Positions 45,540 through 57,097 of a stretch of 64,000 nucleotides of DNA are shown here, one piece after another. This stretch comes from Gnetum montanum. Taxonomy: Eukaryota; Streptophyta; Gnetopsida; Gnetales; Gnetaceae. Position 1 is the stretch's first letter. Each line of letters opens with the position of its first letter. The position numbers and the translations under genes are program-made. Location of the stretch: contig MNCI01009304.1 of assembly GCA_015680685.1 (NCBI GenBank), positions 62,001 through 126,000 on the forward strand, given 5' to 3'. The notes beneath the pieces are model-generated. The model was not told the DNA's origin, made no database searches, and was given only the letters and a program-made list of their open reading frames with translations.

Positions 45540-46690
45540 GGCCAAATACTTCATGGAAATCAATGGACACCTTTACAAGATGTGCACTAATGACCTAGCT
45601 CTTTGGTGTGTACCTGACATTGAACAATTGCACATTCTCCAAGATGCTCATGAGGGTCTTTGTGGGAACCACTATGTTAGGAGACACACAATAATTAAGA
45701 TCCTAATGGTAAGGTATTATTGGCCAACTATCTTCAAGGATGCCCACCAAATTGTTCACTCTTGTGAACATTATCAATGAGATGGTGGGATGACCACTCG
45801 AATGGAGGGATCTCAATAGTGGATTTAACCACTGGAATTTTTTGACATCTAGGGAATTGACTTCATGGGTTCCATCACATCGATGTTAAATAAAAAGCCA
45901 TATATAATCATTGTCATTAATTACTACACAAAATGGGCAGAAGTAGAAACCATCATTGACTATACATTATCCATTTCTACATAGTTTGTATAACAAAATT
46001 TTGTAAATAGGTTTGGGGTGTGACATGCATTGATTTCTAACAATAAAACCCATTTTAAAAGTGCTAATTTTCACAAATTGAAGCAACATTTGGGGGTTGA
46101 ACATAAACTAATAATACCCTACCACCTCTAAGCCAACAGTCAAGCAAAAGTTATCAATAGGGAGATCACAAAGATCCTAACAAGGACTCTTTGCAAATAT
46201 AAGAGAGATTGGAGCACAAAACTCAATAATTCCCTCTAGGCCTACCACTCAACATGGAAACTCCCTATAGGATACTCTCCCTATGAGTTTGTGTATGGAA
46301 AATTACTAATACTTCCCATTCAATCCAAGCTCTATACACTTTCAACAACCTATGACTTTGATGTTGACTTGCGCCTACCATAAAAATAGAGATTAATCAA
46401 CCTTAACATGCTAGATGAAAGTTAATTAGTAGCCCTATCTTGGAATAAAGTGTAGAAAGCATTCAACAAAAAAGCACCATGAACTTAGAATAAGGAAAGT
46501 AAAATTTTAACCTAGAGATAAGGTTCTCTACTAGAACCCCACACATGTACCTCAACTAACTAAGTTCCAAACAATGTAGGATGGGCCTTATATTATCTAT
46601 GAAAATGTTCCTTCTAGGTCCATGTTGATCTACAAACTTGAGGCTAAACAAAAAGTAGCTAGTCAACATGCAACAAGTCAAACCTTTTTA
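45540..46690 (+). pseudogene. Element B integrase
   Basis: 45553-45780 is open and carries the zinc region: HEGLCGNH, a YYWPTIFKDA block and CEHYQ. The core follows with broken frames (DFMGSI at about 45865, then YHL, stop, ANSQAKV at about 46120-46150). The catalytic Glu codon is AAA (46147-46149), that is Lys, as in A. GYSPYEFVYGK (about 46270) and LYWNPTHVP (about 46530) mark the C-terminal part. Confidence 0.88.
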
Positions 46691-48033
46691 TGACACTAAG
46701 CAAGGCCGTGGAAGTAACGCCTCATTGCATGGACAACCATGCTCAATTTTTTGAAAATCCTTTCAACTTAGTCATGGGTGAGATCACCATCCACACTAGT
46801 CTATTGAGTGGCTTCTTAGTTTTTCATCTTTTTGTTTTACACTTTGTTAGTTTTACAACTTTTTATTTTACACCTTTATCTTACATATTTTTGTTTTTAT
46901 CTTATTAGTTTTTCCAATCTTTGTTTTATAAAATTAATAGTGCATTTATTTTTCTCAAATAATTTATAATTTATTTTATATTTTTATTTATTTTGGTGTG
47001 ATTTTCTCATTATTTTTGTTAATGAAGTGCCTTATTGCCAATAGGACATAGTGGTGTTGTTGCTAGTTACTAATGGTGGTTTGTGTTTAATGTTTTGATT
47101 GCTAATGTTTGGTTTCTAGTTTTGAATTTTGATGACTAATAACTAAGATGTAATTTATTTTTCATGGAATAGGTAGTAAGTCCACATCATCCACCCATCC
47201 ACTTACATATCTTGTGATTTGGTTAGTTATGTTCCTTACCCTTAGACATTGACACAATCAAAATATTTTGTGTGCCCCATTGTGCATCCAACTGTGTGGT
47301 CATTAAGGCATTCTTATTCATGAAATTTTTTCTCCAATTTTTTCTCAATTTTCTAAACTTCAACACCCTCTTCTAATGTTTTCTTCATGTTCTTGGCTTT
47401 TCAAGCTTCCATTTGACCTCAATTTTGTTCAAAAAATCCTTATATTTTTCAAATTTTAACAAAGTCAATGATGGTCAATAGCCACATTAACTAGGCCTAG
47501 TCGATGTGGCTGGCTACGTTGACTTAGCCCTATTGACTAGGCCTAGTCGATGCAGCCCAAAATTCTATATATACCGTCCAACACTTGAAATGTTTTGTCA
47601 TTTTCTTTTAAATGGAAGGGGAGTTTTTGTAATTTTCAAAGTCCAAACCCTTCTAGAGCCCATATCTTTCATTCCATTTGTCCAAATCACTCTGTTCTTC
47701 GACTCTGTAACTACCAAACGTAAGCTCTTAGTCATGGGGACCACAAACCTTAAGGTTTTTGACAAAATGTTTTTAAAATTTTTCTAACTCCCCCAAAGGC
47801 TTAATGAATAGAATAATATTAAATCATCAATTTTTGAGAGTTTAACCCTTCCAAAAAACTTTGATGATTAAAAATTAATTATTAATATTAAAATAATAAT
47901 AAAATAATATTAAAGTGATCAAATCGATCATGTTCACAACTTAGCCAAGTGTAACTACCCCAAGAGATAAGGTATTTCCAATGCTTCAAAGTTACACATT
48001 AAGTGCTAATTCTTGGTCATATTATGATTATAG
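46691..48033 (+). other. Element B linker between integrase and third ORF
   Basis: No gene. It holds a T-rich stretch (46800-47010), the block GTAGTAAGTCCACATCATCC at about 47173, shared with A, C and D, and the LTR-like promoter block at 47489-47575. The frame at 47506-47787 overlaps the promoter block and is not conserved elsewhere. Confidence 0.65.
47489..47575 (+). promoter_or_regulatory. LTR-like internal promoter block upstream of third ORF (element B)
   Basis: ACTAGGCCTAGTCGATG occurs at 47490-47506 and again at 47536-47552. It contains the palindrome CTAGGCCTAG. Then CTATATATACC (47565-47575) acts as a TATA candidate. ORF3 starts 460 bp later. Compare CATCGACTAGG and TATAAATG in B's own LTR U3. 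Promoter activity is inferred. Confidence 0.6.
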
Positions 48034-50849
48034 ATGGCACCTAGACCAAAATGCTAGCAAGGAGGAGGATCATCACATCCAAGGGACAAACAACCTAGAA
48101 TTAGAAGGGAACAACAAAAAAAAGCTTAGGAGTAAGCAGTAGAAACTCATGCAATGGAACCTCTTGAGGAGGAGCCTAAAGTGGAATTTGTTTGATAGAT
48201 TCTCGAAGAAGAGGCTGCAACAAAACAATCCTAAGGAGGGTAGGCACTAGGGCCTATACCAAGACTTGAGGTCACATTGCCACAAGCATGCTTGGATAGG
48301 ATCAAGCATCATGACATCCGATGCTTAGTTCTCAAAGAATTGAACTTTGGACCATTCTTGGAAAATGCTCAACTAGAAGTGAAGACACAAGTAAAAAGCT
48401 CTCCCATGTGGTTGAGCATCACCACCAGTGGGGAGTGGTACATGGGAGAGACATATCTATTATGAAATAGCAAAAAGGCAAGAGCCATTATGAAAATTAA
48501 GGACATTCACATGTCCTACTCTATAGAAGCAATTATGCAGGCTCTTGATCTGCCTAATTTTGGCATCTGTTTGATAAAGATTTTAATACAAGTAGATCCT
48601 AAGGTAAAAAGGACCCAATGGTGTTATGGGGTTGATTGTAAGGATTTTAATGTGCTCAAATTGACAAGGCAAATATGCTTCAAGATAATGACCTATCACC
48701 TCAGTCTGATGATGAGACCTAGCAAGGTGACAATCTTCTCTATCCATGCTTGTGCCACTCTAGGTGGAAAGTTCCATGTTAACCTTCCATAGCTAATCTA
48801 TATGGAGATAGAGAAGCATTTCAAAGAGAATGAACATGGAAGGAAAACATTGTCATTCCCATGCCTAATTACAAAACTCTACAAGAGGGTAGGGATAGTT
48901 TGCTATCCCAATGACACACTTAGGCATATTTCCATTACCTCTTGGTCTAAAATGGTAAAGGATAAGTCCTTTTCCATGTCAAAGAGGAGCAGCAACCACC
49001 ACCTCCACCACCCACTAAAGCAACAATGTAGGAGGCCCACATAGCCATTAAGTGCTTACATGATCAATGAGTCACTTCAAGCTAGAGCTAATGGTGGTGA
49101 TCCATTTGTATATCATCCTACCATGAGTTACCTTAACAAAGTGGCTTGAACAATTAGCTAGCTAGAGGGATCTTGGCTAATTTTTTTAGTTCAAAGAATG
49201 TAGCTACTTGTGAGGTTGAATCCTAGTGCTCAAGAGCTAACTATGCCTCTCTCATAACAACAAAAATTCCAAGAAATCTCTAAGAATGTTTCTACCTTTT
49301 CAGTGTTCTTGGAGATGGACGAAGAAGCAACTGTATTGGTGATGTAGCACCAAGGGTAAGAGAAAATAGTATAAGTGGTTGCTAATAGAATAGCTAAAGC
49401 ATTGAATGCACCTACGATGTTTGTACTAGATATTTTTGCACTTAGAGATGTGCAGACATTCGTAGGAACTATTAGTGGAAGATTGAGTATAGACTAGCAT
49501 GAGAATTGCTATATCAACTAGTGGGAATTGAGCAACCGATGTTAGATATCTATGATTTTTTGGTAACATCATAACAACTTAATCAAAGCTGCTCAAAAGG
49601 GTTCAAGCATAAAACCAATGCTTGGCCACGAAGGTTGCCAAACTATGGACTTGTTTTGCTAATCCCACACTCTTGAACCCTACACTAATGAGAGATGAAG
49701 CTTTTCAACAACTTCAAGATAGACTCAAATAGGTTGACATGTGGATGGTGATGGCCATCTTTGACTAGTCCATGGCTAATGTAAAGACATATGTAGTTCA
49801 AAAGAACTTAGCCCAAATGCACTTGGAGAATGAGATGTTGACCATAGAAAATCATTACCTATGGAATGTTGATATGTAGAAATAACAAATTCAAGAATTT
49901 ATCCATCAATAGTAGGAGTAGTTAGCCAAGGCGAACATTGAGCTTAAAAGATTAGCAATGGAGAATAGAAATCTCTCCATGAAGGAAGTCTACACCTTAT
50001 GCTAAAAATCTGTGATTGAAATTGCCACTAGAAAAATGAGGCTCTCAAATTTGAGAGAGTCAAAGATCACTATAGATATTAGGTTTGCCTATAGAAAGAA
50101 GTAAATGAAAAACACATTTTAATGGCTAAGGTAAAAGTAAATGAGGCCCTCCAACAACTCCAATAAGGAAAAGAGGTCTAGAAACCTATCATTGATGGGA
50201 TAGATTCCTACAATAAAGTAGAGATTTTCATGGAGTTGTAGATAGAAGAGATGACTAAATACATGGAGCTCACCAATCTCTGATGTGTAAACATGACAAT
50301 GCTAACTATTTGATGGCCATAGTCAGAATTAGAAAAGTATGTGGCTAGCTCATACTTATTGTACAAGGTAGAGTTCAAGCACCATAAGGAGACCAAGAAA
50401 AATCTTGAAACTATAAATGTTGAACTCGAAGTTCTTAAAGCAAGATTCACCAATCAAAGATCAATTGCTAAAAACTTGGCTAGAAGATGAATGACTACCA
50501 AGAATTGCAAAATGCAATTAGGGCATTCAACATTCAATGCAAAAAATTTTCTACTTGGTTTATTAATGTCAAGGAGCTATTCCCAACAATGCCCTATCCT
50601 TGAAATGTGCCCATTCTAGCCTACATTGGTAAAGCTTTGTGGATCGGGCACAATCCTATGATTAAGGAGGAGAAGATGAAGGCATTGTTGGATGCTTTTC
50701 GTCTTCCACCAGAAGTTGCAGTAGCAGCAAGAGAGCGACAATAGCCTTAACCATCGAGTGTGCCTAAAGCAAAAGAAGGTTCCTCAGAACCTACTAGACC
50801 TACATCACCTGGGACCATTGAATCTTCTTCCTTATCTTCATGCCATTAG
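48034..50849 (+). pseudogene. Element B third ORF: transposon-associated domain and coiled-coil
   Basis: The ATG at 48034 gives MAPRPK; the stop TAG is at 50847-50849. The N-terminal part is readable over 48277-49044 with few stops: SYSIEAIMQALDLPNFG, WCYGVDCKDF (48618-48647), TYHLSLMMRPSKVT (48690 on) and TLSFPCLITKLYKRVGI. The last block and the overall order resemble the putative plant transposon protein domain of Athila-type elements. 49200-50500 is rich in Glu, Lys, Leu and Gln and looks coiled-coil. The tail KAKEGSSEPTRPTSP is shared with A and D. No secretion or membrane signal is seen. Confidence 0.75.
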
Positions 50850-51063
50850 AGGAATCATATTTGTCAAGTATTATCTTGGCATTTAATTTTGTAGTCTTGA
50901 ACACCAAAAATGTTTGTAATAATTATATATCCATACACTTGAGCACTTAGTGTTTGTCTATGTGTGTTTGTGTTTGTAGTTTGTCTATCATCAATTAATA
51001 ATCCTATACCTTTCCAAACTTGTAAAGAACTCAAGGATGAGTTTTCATTCAATTTTGGGGGTA
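50850..51063 (+). promoter_or_regulatory. Element B 3' untranslated segment and polypurine tract
   Basis: AATTTTGGGGGTA at 51051-51063 directly precedes the 3' LTR. Before it lies ACTCAAGGATGAGTTTTCATT, shared in part with A and D. Confidence 0.85.
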
Positions 51064-51918
51064 TGATGAAGCATGGATTAGTTGCATCAACTAGGCTTCA
51101 TTGTCTTGGCCCTATCGACGCATGATTTGATGCATTGATGTATCCCCATCAATGTAGTGTTAGTTTTTGCCTATAAATACATGATCTCCCACCATGTTTA
51201 AGTAGTAGGTCTGGTCATAGAGTAGCAAAGCTCTTATAGTTTCTTTTCTCTAGAGTTAGAATGCCTGCAATAGGAGTCATTGAGTTTATAGATCTTTATT
51301 TGAGCACTATTGTACCTAAGCATGATAGGGTGTGCAGGAATAAAGACGAGCTTTCTGATAAACCTTATAGCACTTTTGCTAGATTAAATGTTTTATTCAT
51401 GTATTTAATGTTTTATGCAATTTTATTTAATGCTTTCAAGTAATTAAGATAAATTAAGCTAGCTAGGTTAAGTAGCAATTAAGTAAGCACATAAGTATGA
51501 CCACTTTAAGCATGCACATGACACTTGGTAGTCCCAACAACACTTAACATTTGGTAACCTAGTAGTGTTATACATGTTCAGGATGTGTATAGAAACTGGG
51601 ACTAAATAATTATGTTAGGATTTGTTAGATATTAATTAATTTGTTAAATTAAATTAGCCATTAAATTACTTCATTCCTTTACTTTAAGCACTAAGAACAT
51701 AAAACATAAAATAATAAAAATCATATGCCTCAACTACACTTAACTATACCTCTATACATCACAAGTGTAATTTGGAAGACAACAAATGACTATTAGGGAA
51801 AGTTCACTTCCTAAAGGCTAGTGTACCAGAAGATGAGAAGTCCATAGAATTTGACCAGATCATGCATGAATGCTTAGTGATTTGTATGGTTGAGCATAGG
51901 AGTACTTGCGACTCATTA
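51064..51918 (+). repeat. Element B 3' LTR (855 bp)
   Basis: It begins TGATGAAGCATGG and ends TACTTGCGACTCATTA (decayed TCATCA). It keeps the GTATGGTTGAGCATAGG end that the 5' LTR has lost. The TATA box GCCTATAAATAC is at about 51169-51180. Confidence 0.9.
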
Positions 51919-52633
51919 GTTATCTTATACCAAATAAGCAAGTTGTACATGCATAAACACAAGGTATTCAGAAGACTTAATTCAATGAGGTTTGCATGTA
52001 GGATGAGAAGAATATTAAGAATGAAAAATAAGAATCACACACAAAGTTTATTTAAAATATACAAATGCTTGATTAGAACTAAGAGAAATAAATTTATCAA
52101 GAATAACAAGAATATTTTTCTTACATCATTAAAAATAAGCCTAGGTAGTTTTATTAATGTTATCATCATAAAGCCTCTTTATCATTTTATTTTTTTCAAG
52201 ATATTTACTCATTTTATAATTTTTTTTTCAAGTTAAGATGAGAATACTACTAGTAGTGTATAATAATCATCTCTCCAATTTACTCTTAAAGAAGTCACGG
52301 AGGGTCTTAAAAAGTTATCATCTAGTAAAGCTATAGGTTTAGATGGTTTATCTTCAAAATTATTAAAGTCAATAGGATTTTCTATTCATAGAGAAATTTG
52401 GCATAAATTAAATTTAGCAATGGAGTAAGGATTAAATCAAAATTGGAAAACTAGTAAAGTTATTTTATTATATAAAAAGAAGGGTAAAACTAATTTGAAA
52501 AATTATCGAATGATCATTGTGAGTCATATTTTTGCTAAGTTGGGCATTTTGCTAAAAAGGAGAACTAGTTCTTTGGTTGAAGGTAACCATGTTAGGGAAA
52601 GATGTCAATTAGGTTTAAGACAAAATCACTCTA
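51919..52633 (+). pseudogene. LINE part 2: RT N-terminal half
   Basis: 52270-52628 reads LKKLSSSKAIGLDGLSSKLLK, NWKTSKVILLYKKKGKTNLK, NYRMIIVSHIFAKL and RCQLGLRQNHS, the early blocks of non-LTR reverse transcriptase in correct order. 51919-52240 is the decayed linker before RT. It continues the same orientation as part 1. The frame is cut at 52633/52634 by element E and resumes at 55307/55312. Confidence 0.85.
52629..52633. repeat. Left target-site copy of element E (CTCTA)
   Basis: It is identical to 55307-55311. Rejoining the two sides restores an uninterrupted LINE reading (NHS, then IIDLRHC). Confidence 0.92.
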
Positions 52634-53610
52634 TGGTGTAGGGGTTGCAGCTCTATATACCCCAATAGGACCCAATCCATAACTTCCAAGTAGATTTAGC
52701 TTAGGAAGTAATAACAACATAATAAAATGAAGAAAATATTCTTTATATTAAGACAATTCTCAAAATACATAGAAATACATCAAAGATGAGAAGCCAAGCT
52801 CAACTTACAACTCTCCCAAGGATCTTAGAGGCCACACTTATCCTCTCTTAATTCTCAATTGCTCACGATGGAGCCCAAGCTTAAGACAAGATATTATAAG
52901 AGATTTTCCTAATCTCTCTCAAGTGTTATTCATTGCCTCTCACTCAAATTCCTTGAATAATATCTCTTCTTGCACAAGAACTTCTTCCTTAACTTTCACA
53001 AGCTTTCTCTGCTGCTCATGATCAAGGTTATCTTATCTTCGACATTTGCAATTCAACACTAATAATGGTGAATTACATCAATATTTATAAGAAGCCAAAA
53101 GGTGAAAATCCTAGAAACCTTTCCTCAACTCAACTTGAGGTTCTCTAGTTATTTTCTAAGTCTTCTAACCTTCCCCCTAGTTATTTACATCTTTCTTTGC
53201 AATTTCCAAAATTGAAACAAGCATTTTTAGAAGTTTTCCCATGCGTCTGGGTCATCTCTGGCTTCATTAGGATGTTTACCATGAAGTCCTTGCTTTAGGG
53301 AGAGACATATACTATTTTTGGTAGATGTATACTCTAGAAATGAGACATATATACTTTAGGAAAGATGAATATGGGGATACGTCTATCCTATAGGTGCCAA
53401 AAATAGAACTAATCATTTTGATGTTGAGAGCCTCTAGATGCCTCCCAACAAGTCCCTATAGATCCTATAACCCCCCAAACTCATCCAAATGAACCAAAAA
53501 TAGTCTAAAACATGCCAAAACATCCAAGAATCATCCTTAAAAAATCAACACAAAACTACACATAGTATGTAGGGTAGAATAAGGGGATCAGAAGAGGTCT
53601 CGCTACACCA
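52634..53610 (-). repeat. Element E 3' LTR (977 bp)
   Basis: On the + strand it runs from TGGTGTAGGGGTTGCAGCTC to GGTCTCGCTACACCA. The 8-bp inverted ends TGGTGTAG/CTACACCA are perfect in this copy. The part from about 53215 to 53610 is repeated at 54925-55306. Confidence 0.88.
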
Positions 53611-53899
53611 ACTCTCCCATCCTTAAAATGTCACTCTTCATGACCTTTCACAAGTTGGAAGGTACCATTCCCCCATGACCAATAGCCATCACAATAATCA
53701 TGATTTAATGCATTACAAACATGAGCATAAATATAATTGGAGGTTTTGGTTTTGAGCTTCCCTTACTCATGGGGGCTTGTCCTCATGTCCCATCATGCTT
53801 CCTTCATTTGATCATCTCCTTGTAATGCTTCACTAGTATTCCCATGATGATACAAACTTGCAACAAAGAAAGAAAAGGATAAGGAAAAAGGATTAGGCT

Positions 53900-54860
53900 T
53901 CTTAATCCAACATCATTTCTTTGCTTCTTTATCTGCTTCTTCACCTTCTTCTTCTTGGTGTTTGGAAGACTACCACTTAGCTTCCTTTCATCATCACCAT
54001 GTAGCTTACCTTCATGCTACAATTCCATTTTACAGCCAAGACAATCAAATCCATCATCACACTTTATAAATTTATCATTGCTATAATCAATATTAAGCAT
54101 CTCCAAATTTTGGAAAATTATATCATTATCAATATCTTCACTCACATTAATAATGACCTTCTCACGATGACTATTCTAATAGCCATCATCATCAAACAAT
54201 TTATCATTATTAGTCTTCCTCTTACTGACAATGGAATCAAAAGTCACAATATGACTCTCAATCTCATCACAATCACCACAATGATCATGATGATCATCAT
54301 TACCATTGAACAAACCACTACCAAGTTGAAGTGAAAAACTAGCATACATCACACTAGCTTAAGTATGAAAGACATTATAACCATCAACAAAGTAAACCTC
54401 ATCCTTACCTCTTCATGGCTTCTCCACCCATCTTTGGTTCAACTTAATCTTCAACATGTGGCTATTGAATATCATTAAACCTTGAATGTTCAAGATCCCA
54501 AATAGGAGTTTCTAATTCCAATGGCTTCTCCTCTTCAAAGGAATCATCAACAAGCTCTTCATTCCACTTTGGAGGGACCAACTCAAAAGGTAAACTATCC
54601 TCCATAGTTTTAACATCAAATTCATTAAAAACATCATTAAAGTAATTATTATTTCTAATACCTTGACTAGAAGACTCATGTCTCCTCCATGAGATATTCT
54701 AAACTTGACTTACAATCTACTTTCCCTTACCAAAATGTGTAGAAAAATTGCAAAAATAATGAGTATCATACCTTCTAGTGCTACCTTGATCCTCCTTGAA
54801 GAAGTTCCATGATCTTTGCTACTCTCTTGGCTTTGATCCTTCACCTTCAATGATTCACAA
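53900..54860 (-). pseudogene. Element E internal ORF, unknown acidic protein
   Basis: On the minus strand a frame of about 300 codons runs with only a few stops. It begins near FKEDQGSTRRYDTHYFCNF (about 54800) and continues through LPFELVPPKWNEELVDDSF and ELETPIWDLEHSRFND (54590-54460). It goes on to an Asp/His-rich part (NDDHHDHCGDCDE, about 54300) and a Lys-rich segment (TKKKKVKKQIKKQ, about 53950). The bias toward acidic residues followed by a basic tail is clear. I do not recognise a family. It may be a gag-like or captured protein. Confidence 0.55.
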
Positions 54861-54924
54861 GTGAGGAACTCTCCTTCTTACTAGCTATTTCCATCTTGCT
54901 TTGGTTGTTTCTTGAATTGGAATG

Positions 54925-55306
54925 GATGTTTTCGAAAGTTTCCCCATGCATCTAGGTCATGTCTCGCTTTGCTTGGACATCTACTATGAAAGCCCTACTT
55001 TCAAAAGAGACGTCTATTGTTTTTGGTAGATGGCTACTCTAGACATGGGATGTCTACACTTCATGGGAGACATCTCTAGGGAGACGCCTATCTTGTAGGT
55101 GACAAAAATAAAGTTTCTCATTTTGATGTCAGGAGCCTCCAGATGGCTTAAAACAAGTCTCCATAGATCCTATAACCTCATAAACTTATTAAAATGAGCT
55201 AAAAACACTCCAAAACATCCAAGAATCATCCTCAAAAACATCAACACAAAAATACACATAATATGTAGGGTAGAACAAGGAGATCAGAAGAGGTGTTCCT
55301 AGACCA
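54925..55306 (-). repeat. Element E 5' LTR, partial
   Basis: It matches the U3 part of 52634-53610 (shared CCATGC-TCT-GGTCAT, TTTTTGGTAGATG and ATCCTATAACC phrases). Beyond 54925 toward the interior the homology fades (weak until about 54880), so roughly 600 bp of LTR and the primer site are lost or too diverged. Confidence 0.75.
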
Positions 55307-55311
55307 CTCTA
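55307..55311. repeat. Right target-site copy of element E (CTCTA)
   Basis: It is identical to 52629-52633. Confidence 0.92.
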
Positions 55312-56204
55312 TTATTGATCTTAGACATTGCATGGAGTTTGAAAAAATGCCTAATAAAAATGTATTTATTTTTTTATTCATTTTTCAAAAGAATATTATT
55401 TAGTGATTTATACAAAACTATGCTTGTGCTTACATAAAATTGGCCTCTCTTCAAATTTTATTGCATGAACTTAAAGATTGTGTAAGGAAGTGAATATTAA
55501 AATTATAGATAATAATTTAGAGAAAAAATTTCAATTCCAAAGTAAAATTAGAGTTAAGTAATATTGTCTACTTCATTCAAATCTCTTTGATATTTTTATT
55601 TGATATATTTTATATATTGATGATGATTCTTTAATCTCCACTATTGTAGAATGTATGTAAAATATGTTCTGAATTTTAGAAAATTATTGTCATTCATATG
55701 ATCTTCAAGTAAATGTAGATAAAAAAAAATTGATGATTTGGGATACAAGAAATAATTGTTATAGTTTCTATTTTAGAGGTACCAATGTGCAAATAATAGA
55801 TTCTTTTAAGTATATGGATCTTATTTACATGAACAATTATATGTAAAGGAAGTAAATCAATGAAAAAATAGTAGGAGGTTCTGAGGATTTGTATATTTAA
55901 AAAAAAAAAAAGAATAAGGATTTAGGAACTATGAACTTGGAACGTTGGAAAATAGAATTTTTAGACTAACTAGTAAAAGGTTTTAATAGAGATATGGTCT
56001 AATGTAGAATGTAAGAGACAATTTTATTTACATCACATTAGATCTAATCGACCAGATGTAGAACCTTACTATCTCTCAATTGCTATTCCAATCAAGTATT
56101 GACATGTTATTAATGTGCTTTAGTTAAGTTCTCATCGTCTTAGAATTGAAAGTGAACAATGGATTTAACTCTCTTAAGAAGAGCACATTTGTAGGTTGTG
56201 TAGG
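55312..56204 (+). pseudogene. LINE part 3: RT active site and C-terminal region
   Basis: The plus strand reads SNLFDIFI, then YIDDDSLI with the catalytic YIDD at 55613-55624. Next come YDLQVNVDKKKLMIW, FRGTNVQIIDSFKYMDLI and, near the end, SSHRLRIESEQW and EEHICRLC (56125-56195). The last block matches the C-terminal Cys-containing motif of LINE ORF2 proteins. The YIDD Asp pair is intact although the frame is broken elsewhere. The LINE is cut again at 56205 by element C. The clade is L1-like but unresolved. Confidence 0.85.
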
Positions 56205-57097
56205 TGATGAAGTATCATCAAATAGGTTGTGTTGATGGGCATGCATCGATGTAGCCCCTTAATGCATTCCCATCAATGCATGGTGATATGCATCGACATA
56301 GATGCATCGATGTAAATGCAATGAACGCCTATATAAATGCATGCACCAATGAAATTTATGGCACATTAAATCCATAGTGTAGTGAAGCTCTTGCAAGTTA
56401 CTTTTCCTAGAGATAGAATATTTTCCTATGAGTGCTTGCAATGTGAATCAAAGAGATTGTATGAATCATTATTCAAGCATTATGTACCTAAATGCATTAG
56501 TGTGAATGTTAATAAAGAAAATATTTTTGACATTCATTGTAGCACTTAGATAATTTAATCTTTCTTATTTGCACTTTAATTTTAATGTAATTTACATTCC
56601 TCATCTTAAGTAATTAATGCATTTAATCATAACTATATAAGTACAACAACTTTGAGCATAATGTAGAGTGCTTGCTAATCCTAGTAGTGGCCATTTAGTT
56701 TACATAGTAATCATCATTTGATAATCCAGAAGCATTAATACTAGTTCAGAATATGTCCAATAAGTGGAAACAACTACTTATGTTAGGAAGGATAGTCACT
56801 AGAATAGATGAGCAGTTAATTAGTCAATCATTAATTCTTCATTTATTTACCTTGAACTTCAGATAAAAAAATATAGGAATACCAATGAAAATAAATATCA
56901 TAATCCTTAACTCACATTTAGGTTATACACAAAGATAGCACATGTGTGAGTTATGAAGATAACAATCACATGAGTCCTTAATTCATAGATTACAACTATG
57001 GCGAAACTTAGAAACTAAGTCTACAAAATTCAACTAGATCACTAGTACATGCTTGTGATTTGTATGGTTGGATGTAGGGTATACCCACTACTCATCA
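56205..57097 (+). repeat. Element C 5' LTR (893 bp)
   Basis: It begins TGATGAAGTATC and ends CCACTACTCATCA. U3 at 56230-56325 is packed with TGCATCGATG and ATGCATCGA words, including the palindrome CATCGATG. It is followed by a TATA box CCTATATAAATGC at about 56328-56340. The U5 end wording (GATTTGTATGGTTGGATG) parallels A, B and D. Confidence 0.85.

Larger units (their letters stand above)
40145..51918 (+). mobile_element. Element B: Athila-like retrotransposon inserted in the LINE (11.8 kb)
   Basis: LTRs at 40145-41010 and 51064-51918 flank, on the plus strand, a tRNA-Asp primer site, gag, protease, a truncated RT, RNase H, integrase, linker, third ORF and polypurine tract, the same plan as A. 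LINE sequence lies on both sides in the same orientation. No clear 5-bp duplication remains (TTTTT on the left, GTTAT on the right). The 5' LTR lacks its last 30 or so bases. All frames are broken. Confidence 0.92.
52634..55306 (-). mobile_element. Element E: small non-autonomous LTR retrotransposon inserted in the LINE (2.7 kb)
   Basis: It has a perfect 5-bp target duplication CTCTA. The ends are TGGTGTAG at 52634 and CTAGACCA (from CTACACCA) at 55306. A 977-bp LTR lies at 52634-53610. The second LTR is recognisable over 54925-55306 only. The orientation is minus because a purine-rich AAGGATGGGAGAGT on the minus strand directly precedes the LTR at 53610. The interior is about 1.3 kb with one unknown acidic ORF and no gag, protease, RT or integrase motif. 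It must have been mobilised by another element. Confidence 0.88.

Noticed and set aside
46690-46908. Hydrophobic frame after integrase of B, considered as an envelope-like protein
   Set aside because: It is T-rich, short and not conserved in A or D. The hydrophobicity follows from base composition.
40140-51923. Search for a 5-bp target duplication around element B
   Set aside because: The left flank is TTTTT and the right flank GTTAT. These do not match well enough to call, although LINE sequence on both sides shows the insertion.
54014-54334. 106-codon plus-strand Ile/Thr-rich frame inside element E
   Set aside because: It is the antisense shadow of the acidic minus-strand ORF; ATC/ATT runs are the complement of GAT/AAT codons.
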